Positions 20,373-32,724 of a DNA stretch of 64,000 nt are shown here, piece by piece. The DNA is taken from contig BSBK01004089.1 in the NCBI GenBank assembly GCA_027943335.1, forward strand, positions 360,001 to 424,000. The letters are read 5' to 3'. Within the stretch, counting starts at the first letter, position 1; each line of letters opens with the position of its first letter. Position numbers and translations under genes: made by a program. The notes under the pieces were generated by a model. It did not search any database, was not told the origin of the DNA, and worked only from the letters and a program-made list of their open reading frames with translations. This DNA comes from Chamaecyparis obtusa. Lineage: Eukaryota; Streptophyta; Pinopsida; Cupressales; Cupressaceae.

Positions 20373-23300
20373 TTACGTCTTATAAAAAATGTGTTGATGG
20401 GTTTTCTTCAGAGAATCTAAGAGGTTTTCCCATTCCTCTTTCAAGTTGGTGAGAGAAATATGCTCAAGAACAACTTGTGCATGCATGTCAAATATGTTCT
20501 CCAACACTAAAATTTCTGGTGTTGCAACTAAAGCTTGCGATTTGACAATATGTCGCTCAATTATTTTCAGGTGGGGAAGCAACTCTGCCTGTAGCTCGGT
20601 GACTCAGTCACTTATTTTATCCTCCTACTTCCTCAACTCTGCTCTTAACCACCTGAGTTCTTGAACTTTAAGTGTATGCTTATGAAAAGCATCCAGCTCA
20701 GTTAAGAAGACATTTTCATTGGCTTGGATTTTGATATCTAGCTTTTTAATCTTTTCACTGATCTCTGCAGTGACACTCTCCATAGTGCAAAGCTTAACTA
20801 ACATCTGAATTATTGTCTAAGTAATAGATTGAACATTGGTGATTACCTCAGAAAGCTTTACCTTATTTATTGTTACTTCATGGCTGATCTTTTCTACCAA
20901 TTTGTCCTATAACTTAGACTCTTCCCTTTCTTCAAGTCTCTTTTCTGCATCAATGTCTAGGGCATTTATTTCCTATACAAGAGTGGCAAGCTGGTCCATT
21001 ATCGGTGTGTCTTCATTTATCTAGACCTTAGGTACAACCTGTTGTAAGATGTCTCTTACATCTTCAAGATTGCAATCTTTCCTCAGCTTCTCTTGAGCTG
21101 CCTTCCTTGTGCATAGTTCCCCATATTTTCTTAACTCTTAGGGGTCCAAAGTCCTTGAGTCATAGTCAGGTATTACAATGACTTCATCTAGTGTTATCAT
21201 CCCTTTACCATGCTTTTTCTTCTTCTTTTTAGGCTCTTGTGGTGAATTATTAACAAAAGGAATAATATCCTTTACCTCAACACTCAGCATTTCTTTCCCA
21301 GTAGACACATTATCTTCCTTCTTCTGCTCCTCGGTAACCTGTGTGTCGGTTGATAGGGATGGAGCTTCGAATTTAGTGTCTAGTGGTGTGGTCTCGGTAG
21401 GTTTTGGGTCATCTTGGCCCTATGTATCTACCTCTTTTTCCTTAGGCCCTTTTGTCTCAGTAGGTGTGCTTGTCCCTTGTTCCCTTGATGTGTCCTTTAG
21501 TTTCTCAGGGATTGAGCCTTTGGGTTCCTCCTTAGAAATTATTTCTACTGCTTCCACCAAGATAGGAAGATCACTCGGTATAGAGCTTATTACTAGCTCA
21601 GTAGTGGTTCCCTCATCTTGTGATTTAGCTCTAGAAATAGTGACATCCTCATCATCTTTAATGTCATCAAGATCACCATTTGTGATGTCCTCAATGAGTA
21701 CATCTAGTGCATTATTATCAATCCCTTGGATTTCAACTTGATCAGGTGCATCCTAAGTTAAGCTCATCTCCTCAGTGACAACTATTGTATCGGGTACCTC
21801 AGTATCTAATATGTCAATTCTCTATTTCGGTGCCAGATCTGCATCATCATTGTGAATTCCCTTACCTTTTCTCTTCAGTTTCTTCTCAAGAATAATGGCT
21901 AAGGCCACCTTTTCTGACTCTTTTAGGGCTTGTACAATTAAAGTCCAGATGAGTTAACTATTCTCATCTATGTCTGCTAGATTTTCATCAAGTATCTGCA
22001 ATTCCCAGTTCTTTACTTGAAATATTTTTGAATACTTGCTCATAAACTCATCAATTTCAAGAACTGTCAATGTAGGCATTGCCAAAACTAGGGATTGTTC
22101 CCTCATTCTTTTTTCAGCATTCAAGGCATAGGACCACTTCTGTGAAATTCTTTCTTGTAATGCCTTGGGTAAGTATTTGGAAAATTCTATTGGTACTCTC
22201 TTGAATCTAATCATCATCTAGATGATAGCCTCTTCTATTTTATTCTGATCCTCGGTTGACAAGTTCTCAAACCGACTAATTTCATGATCACTTAATCCTC
22301 CATTTTCAATTATTTCTTCAGCTACCTCATCAATTGACCAACTCTTATTTACAACAAATTTTAGCTTATCATTATCATCTTCATCATCATATAAATCATA
22401 TTTTCCTCTAATTAACTTTCTTCTTTTCTTAGGGGCCTCAGTAGTAGATTTAGTACCTCTCTTTTATATGTCTTCATCAATGTTGCTGCAATTGACCTTG
22501 ATATTTTCACAACTCCCTTATTTGATGGAGGTGAAGCTATATTTTTTGACCTTGTACATGCCCTTGTCTGCACTTCTAACTACTTCTTCTTTGGAGTGGG
22601 GGAAGAAGAAACCGGTGTAGAATCTACATCATTATCTGACTCAGTTTCCTCATTGTCATGTGGTTTTTTAGAAAGAAGTAACTAACCTTTGGTTGCTACC
22701 TCAACTGGTGTACTCTCAGATGATCCAGCATCATCACCAAATTTCTTTACTAGATTTTTCATCATTTTCTTTGACTTGTTTTCTATTTTACCGATAACTA
22801 GGCTTATTTCAATTCTTGTCTTGGCCTCTTCATAGGTTCCAAACCTTTCCACACTAACATCCTTAGGTACAACCAATAAGGCCTTTATTGATTTGGAAGC
22901 AAAGTCAATGTCCATTTCATATCCCATGGGGGCTACCCATTTTGTCCTAGGCTGCACAACCTTAATCAATGTGTGATCGGTGTCAACTAGAGAACATATA
23001 TCATGTTCATAATCTTCAACTAGTTGCCTTGGAATTCTACTCCAAGAATTCATTTTACCTTTGAATTGCTCAAAATAACTATCTAAAACATTGATAAGAT
23101 TATTTCCCAAACTCTTAATCAAATGTGAAATTTGAACTATGAATGGCTTGTCGGTTGACCATTCTATATTACCGATCAATGGGAAAAATCTTTGCACATA
23201 AAATAATATGCAAACTAGCAGGGATCCAAACTTACATGTATTAGACTTCACCGACTGGATTGTCTTCATGTTCTCTTCAATCTGCTTCAAAAGAATCTCA

Positions 23301-23982
23301 GCAAGGTCCAACTGAAAACTTTTCTTGACCATTTTGAAAGCTATGTCAATGGCTCCACATAACACACTATTCAGTATGCTCAACTGATAAATCTTATAAT
23401 TGATGACATGAGCTATAAATTTTACCTCTAGGTCCTTGATTGTGTTAATCTTCATTGCTCAGTCATCTCACTCGGCTCCCATGTTCTTCTCAATTTTTTC
23501 CCTAGATGCACTAGGAAGGGCTTTTGTCTTCTCAATGGTAGGATGCCCGATGACAACAAGAATCATATTCTTAGTTATTTTAATGGGCTCATCCAACCAA
23601 AACTTTCCATCGTGAAGCTGACTAAGAACAACCCTAATCCATTTTCTCTTGAAGTCTTTTGGAAAATTTAGGGCATTCACCAGACCTAGTACTTCCAATT
23701 TGTTATAATCAGATTTCATTTTTCCATCTTCTCCACATACCTTCTAATAAGTTGCATACATATCAAAATCTCCAATTTCTCCTATCTTGTAGTGAATGTA
23801 TGATCACACATCCTCGACTAGTAGAACCCTAGGGGTATGCTTGATAAAGCTCCTGTTTGATCAATTTGTGATGCAACTTTAGGATGAATTTTGTATCAGG
23901 GTTCATTGCATGTTGTAGAAATAATAATATTGACTTCTTCCTCCTCTGTAAACTTAGACTTTTTCACCTTTGATGTGGATGC
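20373..23982 (-). pseudogene. ORF2 of element C, ~1,200-codon conserved unknown protein
   Basis: ATG at 23,982 (MASTSKVKKSKFTEEEE). The coding signal moves through three frames: 23,982 to ~23.85 kb, ~23.84-22.6 kb, and ~22.3-20.37 kb. So at least two frameshifts plus several stops have accumulated. Order: SIPLG motif; WIRVVLSQLHDG (~23.64 kb); hydrophobic FGSLLVCILFYVQ (~23.22 kb); IPRQLVEDY; core VVQPRTKW (22,937-22,960), LLVVPKD and FGTYEEAK (~22.83 kb); a long acidic, Ser/Thr/Pro/Lys-rich linker including PKKKKKKHGKG (~21.21 kb); then a ~200-residue coiled coil to TAA at 20,373. The core matches ORF2 of B. The protein resembles no enzyme I know; a structural or chromatin-associated role is only a guess. 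Confidence 0.7.
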
Positions 23983-24501
23983 CATAATTTATTCATTAGG
24001 GTTTTGGTAAGTACGAGTATGAACAACTCAGTAATAACAGTACTTACATGAAAATGTTGATGAAATCACTCAGAAGACTTTGAAACTACACTCAAATACT
24101 CTAAAAATACTTTTCTCAAAATCACTCTAGAAACTCTTTGCTCTTCTTAAACACTGGTGAAAAAATGAGCTAAGTTCATCGCATATTTATAACTTTTTCA
24201 AATTCCCGCTCAAACCTTTTGCAATAAATCCTTGACCTACTCACAGCTCGACGACAACTATCAAACTCGGTGAGTACCACAAGATACCAATGGCTTGGTT
24301 AACATATAACTTTTCACTCAGTTAATATTGATGCTCGGTTAACCTTGCATTAAAGTCATTGATAGGTAACTTCTTACTCGGTCGAGCATATACCAACTAT
24401 AAAATCTTTAAAGTCCAAAACTTATAAAACCATAATGTATCTTAATTCATGTGGATTTGGTATGTGAACATCTAATATAAGGAACTGTATGTAAAATGTG
24501 A
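23983..24501 (-). promoter_or_regulatory. Spacer/leader before ORF2 of element C, with TATA-like and AACCCTA-like motifs
   Basis: On the minus strand GTTATAAATATGC (24,183-24,195) lies about 200 bp before the ORF2 ATG, and AAAACCCTAATG (about 23,996-24,007) just before it. AACCCTA (telo-box-like) motifs are common in plant gene 5' regions. This suggests ORF2 had its own promoter or was captured with a host leader. Confidence 0.45.
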
Positions 24502-25929
24502 TCAACTTGAAATATCAATTCCATACATACCTTTTTCACCTTAGGTGGAGGTGTCGATGTCACCCAATCCAATGGATGAGGTTTCACTGACTGCATTTCT
24601 TGAGTCAACATTATCATTTGATGTGTTTCTCTACATAGTGTTTCTTATTCTCATGATATCTGCAATTGTATTGCCATTCTCAAAAACTTGTGCTTCTGTT
24701 GCTCAATCTCTGCAATCTTTACTTAGGTGACCAACTTTGTAATAGCGTAAACATGTCATACCAATTCAGCTTCAAGATTTTCCAGCCCATCTCTTCCTCA
24801 TGCAATTAGCTACAATATGTCCATACCTTCCACATATTGTGTAGTTAACCCATATGTTATAATCCTACATGTAAGCATTACCTTGTCTTCTCAGTTGATA
24901 GGTTTTATTCTTTCCTTTCGGTGTCCAGGCTTGCTTCATCTTTGTTCTGCATTCTTGTGAGGTGTGTCCATGCATGTTGCAAGTGTGACAATGTTTCTCC
25001 ATGTAGGGTTTGTTAGGATTCCTATTCAACTTAGATCTACATTCATATGCTTGATGTCCAAACTTGTTACAATTATAACAATGACCATTAAACTTAGGAG
25101 TGGTTTTAGGTTTACCTTGTGCTTTAATCTTGCAAACATTTGAAGTGAGGCTTGGTTTACCATAGTGATAGCATGTCAGTGTCTTAGGTCTTTGATTCTA
25201 TTTTTTATTCATATTTTCAGCTTGCTTAGATGATTTTCCTTTCTTGGTGTAGCCTAATCCAGCAGTACTTCCAAGTCCTCTTTGCCTAATCAAAAAATCA
25301 TCAATTTTCTTGGAACTATCTTCAACCTTTTTCATTATCTCATTATGTTGTTGTTGTATCTTCACTTCATTTCTCAGTTTTTCATTTTATTCCCTGAGTA
25401 CTCCAATATCTTCAAGTTTCCTTGATAACTCATTATTCACTTGGTTGATCTCTTGGATTACAACAATTATCTAATTTGATATTTTGAAGTGATGCTTGGT
25501 AAGTCTCAGTATCTTAGCTTCTTTCACTTGTAGTTATTCAGTCATTTGTCTTTTGTCTTAAATAACCAAATTTTTGTCTTGTTTAGCTTTTCTAGCATTG
25601 TTCATCACATCAATCATTCTTACCATTTGTGTCTCTTGAACGATATGCAGGGCTTTCACTTGTTCAGTCAAATGAAAAATTTTCTTAGATAAATTAGAAA
25701 TTGTACTTTCAGAACTATTAGAAATACTACTTGAATTGGATCTAATACTCTCAAATAGATCATTAATATCTTCTTCATGATAGTTAGTCTCACATTCCAG
25801 AATAGCCATGTTCTTTCTTTGAACTAGTAAATTTTTCAACGCATCCTTAGCTTGTCTATATTTCTCAACAAGAATTTGCATTTGAATCTTTTGATTCTCT
25901 ATAGTTTTGTCCAACTTGTATCTTTCCAT
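24502..25929 (-). pseudogene. Truncated gag-like protein of element C with five zinc-knuckle positions
   Basis: ATG at 25,929 (MERYKLDKTIENQK), 48 nt inside the PBS. One frame runs to the stop at 24,502-24,504, broken by in-frame stops (first at 25,558) without evident frameshift. The N-terminal ~200 residues are coiled coil. GLGSTAGLGYTKKG follows at ~25.25 kb. Five CCHC positions come next: CYHYGKPSLTSNVC (25,132-25,173, degenerate), CYNCNKFGHQAYEC (25,039-25,080, intact), CHTCNMHGHTSQEC (24,949-24,990, intact), a fourth ending ICGRYGHIVANC (24,802-24,843, first Cys lost) and CLRYYKVGHLSKDC (24,712-24,753, second Cys to Tyr). Typical copia Gag has one or two knuckles. Probable nucleic-acid binding; no capsid-like domain or protease. 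Confidence 0.75.
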
Positions 25930-25976
25930 GTTTAGATATTTCCTCTTCAGTGGTTAAACCTTCCAATAAGAGATCT

Positions 25977-25989
25977 GGCTCTGATACCA
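25977..25989 (-). other. Primer binding site of element C
   Basis: The minus strand reads TGGTATCAGAGCC, a perfect initiator-Met-tRNA copia PBS, two bases inside the 5' LTR. Confidence 0.9.
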
Positions 25990-25991
25990 AT

Positions 25992-27429
25992 TGTTGGAAT
26001 GGAAAGATAAGGGACTGAGAGGGGAGGGGTGAATCAGTACCCTCAAAAACTTTTAACTGAATACTCAATCTGCAAATAGTAGTAACTAATCTATCCAACT
26101 GAATCCATTGTTTGCAACATTCATTCAAATGACTTGTAAATATAAAGTGTATGAAAACAAACAATAATTCAATCACATAACACAGATATTTTGGTTATGC
26201 AGAAACACTTGTTAGAAGGTAAAAAAATGTGGTGGGGATGACACCCACAAATTATTCACTACTTCAAATAATAAAGTATGTCAGTTAAGGCTACAAGTTG
26301 TGATCACTTCTGGTAATCTTAACCTGTTAGAAGTAACAATCGGATCGACTAGATCTACCTTGTTAAATAATTTAAACAACACTACTTGAGTGTGTACTCG
26401 GTTAAGATATTTACAAATAGACTGTTAAGTCTAATCTATTAAGAGATTTTTCTAACTTTGTTACAATGATTAGAAGATAAAATAAAGTATCTGTAAATGA
26501 CAACTATACTTTGTCTAAATTAGATCTATGATATACTGAATAAGTCTACTCTGTTAAGAGATTTTGCTAACTTTGTTACAATGATTAGAAGATAACATAA
26601 AATATTTTTAAATGAAAACTATACTTTGTCTAAATCAGATTTATGATATACTGAATAAATATCACCTCAATGTGTAGTAGTCTGTCCTCTATTCTACTTG
26701 GTAGCCTTGACTGATTCTGAATAAACTTAATTGTATCTCTGATTACTGCTCAAACCATGTCTGAATTCTAATGTCTTGAAGGTGGCTACTACTTCAAGAT
26801 CTTCTACTTGATTCACTTGCTTGCCTTTCTCACCTTTTCATCCTTTTGTCAAAATGACATGAATTACAAATATATAGCAAACTGCTATGATTTCCATGAC
26901 TTCCGTGACCTAATTAGGTTTACATCTTCTTAGGAAAACCTAAGATCTATGGTGTACAAAATTAACCTAGATATGACTATTAGATAGGGATCATAATTAC
27001 ATTTAATTATTACATCTACAATAAATAATCCTCAATCTTGGTAAAATTTTTAATGAATCTATTGTAACCGTTTACATAGATAAATGTGCCATAACTGATT
27101 ACTATGTCATTTCCTGGATTGCTCGGTAAACACAACCAATTCTATTTGGTGAATATATTGGTGCTCGATGTCCACTATGCTCTATGTTTACTGACGTTTG
27201 GTGCTTGGTATACGCTAATGCTTAGTAAAACTACTCTGGTGCTTGGTTAAGCCTATTTCCATTGAGATCTCAGTACTGCCTTATGAATACTCAGTATGAA
27301 GGCTTGTTTGTTTAACCAACTAGCATATTATAACTTTAATTTCTTCATTTTACCAACTGATCAGCATAGATAACTGACTGATCCACTTTGATACTAATGA
27401 CAACATCAAATGCTCAAATAGAGATAGCA
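25992..27429 (-). repeat. 5' LTR of element C
   Basis: 1,438 bp, closely similar to the 18,821-20,142 LTR. The extra 116 bp is a tandem duplication: the stretch from GTCTAATCTATTAAGAG to GATATACTGAATAA at about 26,428-26,543 is repeated at about 26,544-26,659. Confidence 0.9.
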
Positions 27430-29480
27430 ACAACAACTTATGTTTTCTCCTTCTCTTTAGCATGTTCTAAAATTATAATAAATTTTACTATATGAACTTT
27501 TCTAATGATACCATATAGAGTTCTTGGCTCTAAATCTTGAACTTTTCCTCCAATCGCCTAACTTAGTCGATTAAGGTATCATTTCACATTTATTGAATCA
27601 CCATCAATTTACCCTACATATTTTAAAGGATTGATGAATCAAAATGTTTAATATATAATCAATATATTTTCCTATTGAAATGAGTTGAACTCACTCAACC
27701 TATATATGAAATAATATTTCCTAAAATATGGCTCAAATAATTCCCAAGTAATTGTACTTGTGTTTATATTAAATATACAATCTTTGTGGTCTATCACTAA
27801 TTAAGCTTGATTTGGTAGCTAAAATATAGCTAAATAAGCCTTTCAATTCATCAATTTTATATTGCACAAACACATCACCTCTATCACTTTCTCACTAATA
27901 GTCATATGTATAACACTTACATCATCACACAACAATGTGTAATAATTAACCTTTGGTTACTAATATCTTCTCTTTTACACAACCAATTCTAAAATGACTA
28001 GGAATCTTACAAGTACCAACTTCATGGCTTTTGCAATTGTAGTCATGGTAAAAACATAAATTCCACAACTTGTATACTTGCACTAGAATGTAGTATTATC
28101 CGAGTGCCAAGGTCATCCCTAGACCCATACCAAAAGCTCAAGGGTTCATTCGTAATGTCCCTACCTACTATTCCTTTTTGGAGTTGGAGACTCCATAGTT
28201 CATACACCAATAATATATAAATTGTATCTTTACATCTAGGTTGAGATCTTGGAAAGCATTTTTAAACCACAAGTATTTGTTGAGCTCATGTTTTAATATA
28301 ATAAAATGATATTAATCATATTCCAATAAAGTGTTGGTTACATGCTAATATTAATGTATAAGAGCAAATCAACCCAGCCAAGGACCATCTCGTTTCAACA
28401 TCATCTATGTACAAAACATGTTGAGCCCCTACTTGTGTAATATACATACTTGATTAGCTTTTATACCCCTCATAGGATGCACATGGGAATATCTCAAACA
28501 TATGTCACCTATATATAAGGTGACTAGATCATACACAAATCACAATTTGACAATTGATCCGTACATATAATTCCAGGGGTAGGGATAACCTAGCCTATCA
28601 ATTGTGCATTCCTCAAGATACACCCCAATTTGCATGTATTTAGTAATCCATGTCCAAATCCTTTGACGTGTTCTATGCCAAAAATTGCTTTAAAGCCTAA
28701 AGCTTGGGAGAGGATTAAAAAGGTTATCTGATTACAAGTGTCCCATGAAACTTATTTAATATTTTGATGTGATTGTGCCATAATTCTTATATTTTTAGAT
28801 GATAAATGTAGGGTTTCATCATATCTTTTTACATGTAGTCATTTACAAATATTCATTCTATTCTAAATATGTCTTATCCTTGATTTTAAATGTTGTTAGA
28901 ATTAATAAATTTATTCCATTTGATATTTTAAAATAAATGGACTTATATATGTATTTCTACAAAATGTATCTTGAGCATACAAATTAAATTATATTAGCAA
29001 ACATTTTCAAAACAACATAGACTTAGTTTGGTGGCATATAAATGTAAAATAACCATTTATTATAACATGTATAAAACTTCAATATTCACTAACCATAAAT
29101 CTTGGATTAGTTTTTGGCTCTCTTAAATAATTTATTTACTCTAACCATGATAGAGGCAATTCCTCTCTAATGACTTTGAAAGATGGTTATTTTTTCATAT
29201 ACAATACATAACTATTTAGTAATCCTCATTCATTGATCAATGAGTGAACTTGAAAAGAATATTTGTATCCCATCAACCAACATATAATATTTTTCCCAAC
29301 AATATCCAACATTTTTGTAAGATAAGCTAATAAAAGTGTCTTGATCCCTATAGACATGTAAAAATGGCCTATTGCTCCAAAAAAGTGACAATTTCACTAA
29401 CATTTGTCTTAAATTGTTAAATAATCTTTATTAGTTAATAAATTGTGTCTTTCTACCATATTCTAAGTTCAAAATCATCA
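27430..29480. other. AT-rich stretch without recognised feature
   Basis: No ORF of note, no LTR ends or PBS found on either strand. Probably old, diverged repeat sequence, part of which may be the upstream portion of the LTR ending at 30,551. Confidence 0.4.
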
Positions 29481-30551
29481 AAACTCCTAAAATCCATATT
29501 AAGTGATTTTAATTAATTACGTTAATTATTGAAGGTCTAATCAATATGTCATCACCTATTCATCTATAATATAATTAAATAAATAATCTTATTTAATTAT
29601 ACCCTATCTTATATAATTAATTAAATAATCAAATTTAATTAATATTCCCCCTTCCTAATTATTACATTTCTTTAATAATTAAATCAATTCTAATCTCATA
29701 ATTAAATAAATGATATTTATTTAATTAAATTAATTATTCCCCTCCCATGATTAAATAAATTATATTTATTTAATTACCACTCTCATAAATAAATAAGTAA
29801 TTATTTATTTATAAAAAACATCTCTACATGTGACAATAAATAATATTTTATTTATTTAAATCATAAATTATCTGCCTAAATACCTAACTCTCACTCACTT
29901 TGAGTTATCTTTTCAATCACAACTCTTCACTCCATAATTCCCTCTCCTAATTATTCAATCCACATTGTTAATTCCTCCCTCAACAATGAGTTAAGTCTTC
30001 CATTAATTCAATCTTCTAATCCATGAAATCAGTTGACTTATCCATGCAATCAATTAACTCACCAGACTATTCAGTTTTCTCACCAGTCCATTCAAGCAAT
30101 CTATCCAATCTATTTGTTGACAGATCAATCAATCCCCTGATCAAGGCACTCAAGCAGATTTGAACTCTTACTCACTCTAAGTTCAACTCCTCAATCACAG
30201 TCAATCAACCCTTCAATCATGGATTATTAGTTGAAACCCCTAAAATCTTATAAATAGAGAGCCTTTTCTCATATTTTGGTAACAACAATTACTTTGAATT
30301 CTTATGTTGGCATACTTCAAGCTCAATTTTGAGATCCCACATTGCATGAGAAGGAGAACACCGAGGACAGATTTTATGGTTTGCATATTCATGTTCTTAA
30401 AATGATTTCATATTTATTATTGTCTATGCTTATTGTTCATATTACATTATTTCTTGATTATTGGGAATACTAATTTCTCTAACAATCTCTTTTAGGTTGA
30501 GATTTTATATGTTATTGAAGGTTTCTATTGATCCCCTATTACCCGATTACA
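29481..30551 (+). repeat. Probable 5' LTR of Tat-type Ty3/gypsy copy L
   Basis: TATAAATAG lies at 30,249-30,257 in the same setting (ATCTTATAAATAGA after AT-rich sequence) as in the solo LTR at 54.6-55.4 kb. A likely LTR end ...CCCGATTACA falls at 30,551, followed by TGGTGAACC as a possible PBS. The sequence after it leads into the leader shared with the second copy at 44.6 kb. 29,481-29,880 is dominated by TTAATTAAATAA-like runs. The LTR start is not identified; 29,481 is a rough limit. Confidence 0.4.
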
Positions 30552-31228
30552 AAATGGTGAACCTAATGTGAACTACACTAACTCTTTTTAATATTTTCTT
30601 TGTTTTAGTGTAGACAGTTTTTTTAATGCAAAAATAGGTTGCAACGATACAAATTGATATCTTAATCGATGCAATTGTAAATTTCTATCACCGCACTCAA
30701 AAAATCCAATTGACGCACACACATATTGAGATCACCGCACTCTATCATCTCAGAGCTTCACTAACCAACTTGGAATGTCACAAATATAGACCTGGATCAC
30801 CACACTTATCTGATAAATAATTTATCCTATTCTCTATGTGATTTTTGATCTTAGGGTTATCATATATCTGACTTCTTATTTTCATCATACTCTTTTTTTT
30901 TCAATCGAGATTTTGTTACTGTTATGCTTGGGTTTTCTTGATTCTTTTTGTAGGTAACAGCTAGAATGACATGCTTATCATTCACAATCAATGCAGTTAC
31001 TCTTCTAAATCACTGCAAATATATAGCTAGATCTTCGCACTTGATCTCTCTGAACAAAACACTCATCTGATTGAAAATTTATCTTCTCTCTTAAAGTTTT
31101 AAATTCTATGCTCTCTATCTACACACTTTGTATACTGTAAATCCACACTTATTGTAATAGAATGACTAACTTGACTGTAATGAAAAAATGCAATGGTCCA
31201 CATAAGAAAAATAAAGTCAAGGTCCAGT
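30552..31228 (+). mobile_element. Tat copy L, first part of leader
   Basis: Noncoding leader with recurring ATCACCGCACT-like phrases. From about 30,905 it is collinear with 44,629 onward (GGGTTTTCTTGATTC, GTAGGTAACAGCTAGAA). It is interrupted at 31,228 by copia element E and resumes at 39,067. Confidence 0.65.
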
Positions 31229-32722
31229 TGTTGGAAACTGAATTGAAACAATTGTTGTATTGTCATTGATGTCAAACCTTAATTGGTAAGACTGTTGCTA
31301 CTTAGGAAAGTACTATATCTATTTGAGTGTTGCTACGGGGCTAAGCAAGGTTGGTAACAATAGCACCTAGGGCAAGGTTGAGTTATCTTGATACTACAAA
31401 CTGTACTTGACTATGTTGCACTATGATGAGATAATGTATTGTTTATCTTAGTAAGACTAAAGACTAAACTGGTAGGCTTAACCAAGCAAAGAATGGAAAA
31501 ATCATGTTTAAGCTGAGTGATGTTACTGTCGACCGAGTTAGTATATGCCAAGCAAAATTCTAGTGTTGACCGAGCATCAGTAAATTGCCAAGGAAGATAG
31601 TGCAAGCTGAGGAGACAGTTTTAGTAATGACCAAGCGTTCTACATGGAGACCAAGTGAACAATCACAATATTGACTGAGCTTCAGCAATTTTATATTTGA
31701 AGAGAATTTAATTTTGGAGCCGACATTGTTGAATTCTTGGATTATGTAAAATGTGTTGACTTTATTTATTGATTGTTTGGAAGCATTAAATGCATTGTAA
31801 AATGATTTATTGTAAATCTTTAAGAGATTTGAGATGATTCTAGAAAAGGAGCCGAAGAACATAAAGCGGGTAGATTCAATGAATCTGACCTAACCCTAAG
31901 ATCTACGAATGAGATTGAGCGGCAAAAGATGAGTTAACTTAATTGAGGAAAATATAAGGGAACCTAAACATTGTGATAGGTATGCACATAGTGAATAGAG
32001 AATGTTGGAAAAGAAAATTTTTATTGACTGAATAAGAAAAAAGGCTGAAGGAGAATGGTGGTGATTTCTTGAAGAAAAGTTTTGAGCAGATTAGAGATGG
32101 AAATGGAAAAGTTTCAAAGTTAGTAAACCAGCATTAGTGTATGGAATCGGATCTGATATTTGCAAAGTGAGTTGTATATTTTTCAGATAATACTGTTGCT
32201 ACTTTCTAACCATTGTAACAGTAAAAATCCTTTTAACAGAGGTTGACCTAATAGTCATATGTTAAATCCTTTGAACAAGGTTGCATTCTAATGGAGTGTA
32301 TGTAAGTCCTATGACTAGGCTCACTTTTAACAAGGTGATTGAAATCCTTTAACTGGGTCACATTTGATAATGTGTATTGTAACCTTTGACAGGGTTGGCT
32401 TTTTACCGAGTTCACTTCAAAAGAGTGAAAATAATAGTAGCATGTTACAAAGTGGTTTTTCCCAAATTGGGTTTCCACTATAAAACCTGGTGTTTATACT
32501 TGTGTGAACGTTTAGATCTGAACATTGCTATGTTTTACAAGTTAAGTTATAGCTAGGTAGTGGACTGCATTGTTAGATGTTTCTATTATTGAATAAGTGA
32601 TGACCAAGTTTGTTTTGGTTTTGGATCTGATTTAAGGATAAGTTTATGAGATTGTTTTATACATTAGGACCTAAGAAGAACTGATTCACCCCCCCTCTCT
32701 ATTGTTCTAAATCATATTAACA
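31229..32722 (+). repeat. 5' LTR of element E
   Basis: TGTTGGAAACTG...ATTAACA, 1,494 bp. It holds the inverted element GTGGTTTTTCCCAA / TTGGGTTTCCAC (32,452-32,478) and ends with TGATTCACCCCCCCTCTC (about 32,682-32,699), the motif also seen in A, B and C. Confidence 0.92.
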
Positions 32723-32724
32723 AT

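Larger units (their letters stand above)
18821..27429 (-). mobile_element. Element C: complete non-autonomous copia-like LTR element
   Basis: Two homologous LTRs in direct orientation (18,821-20,142 and 25,992-27,429) bound an internal region with a PBS next to the right LTR and a strong PPT next to the left one. Flanking 5-mers ACACC (18,816-18,820) and ACAAC (27,430-27,434) match at four of five positions. In transcriptional order (minus strand): LTR, PBS, truncated gag-like ORF, ~520-bp spacer, large ORF2, PPT, LTR. No protease, integrase, RT or RNase H motif is present in any frame I read, so it would need enzymes in trans. It is the reference for interpreting the incomplete A and B. Confidence 0.85.

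Noticed and set aside
21178..21741. 187-codon serine-rich plus-strand ORF
   Set aside because: Antisense shadow of the acidic/Ser-rich linker of ORF2 in element C; low-complexity and no start context.
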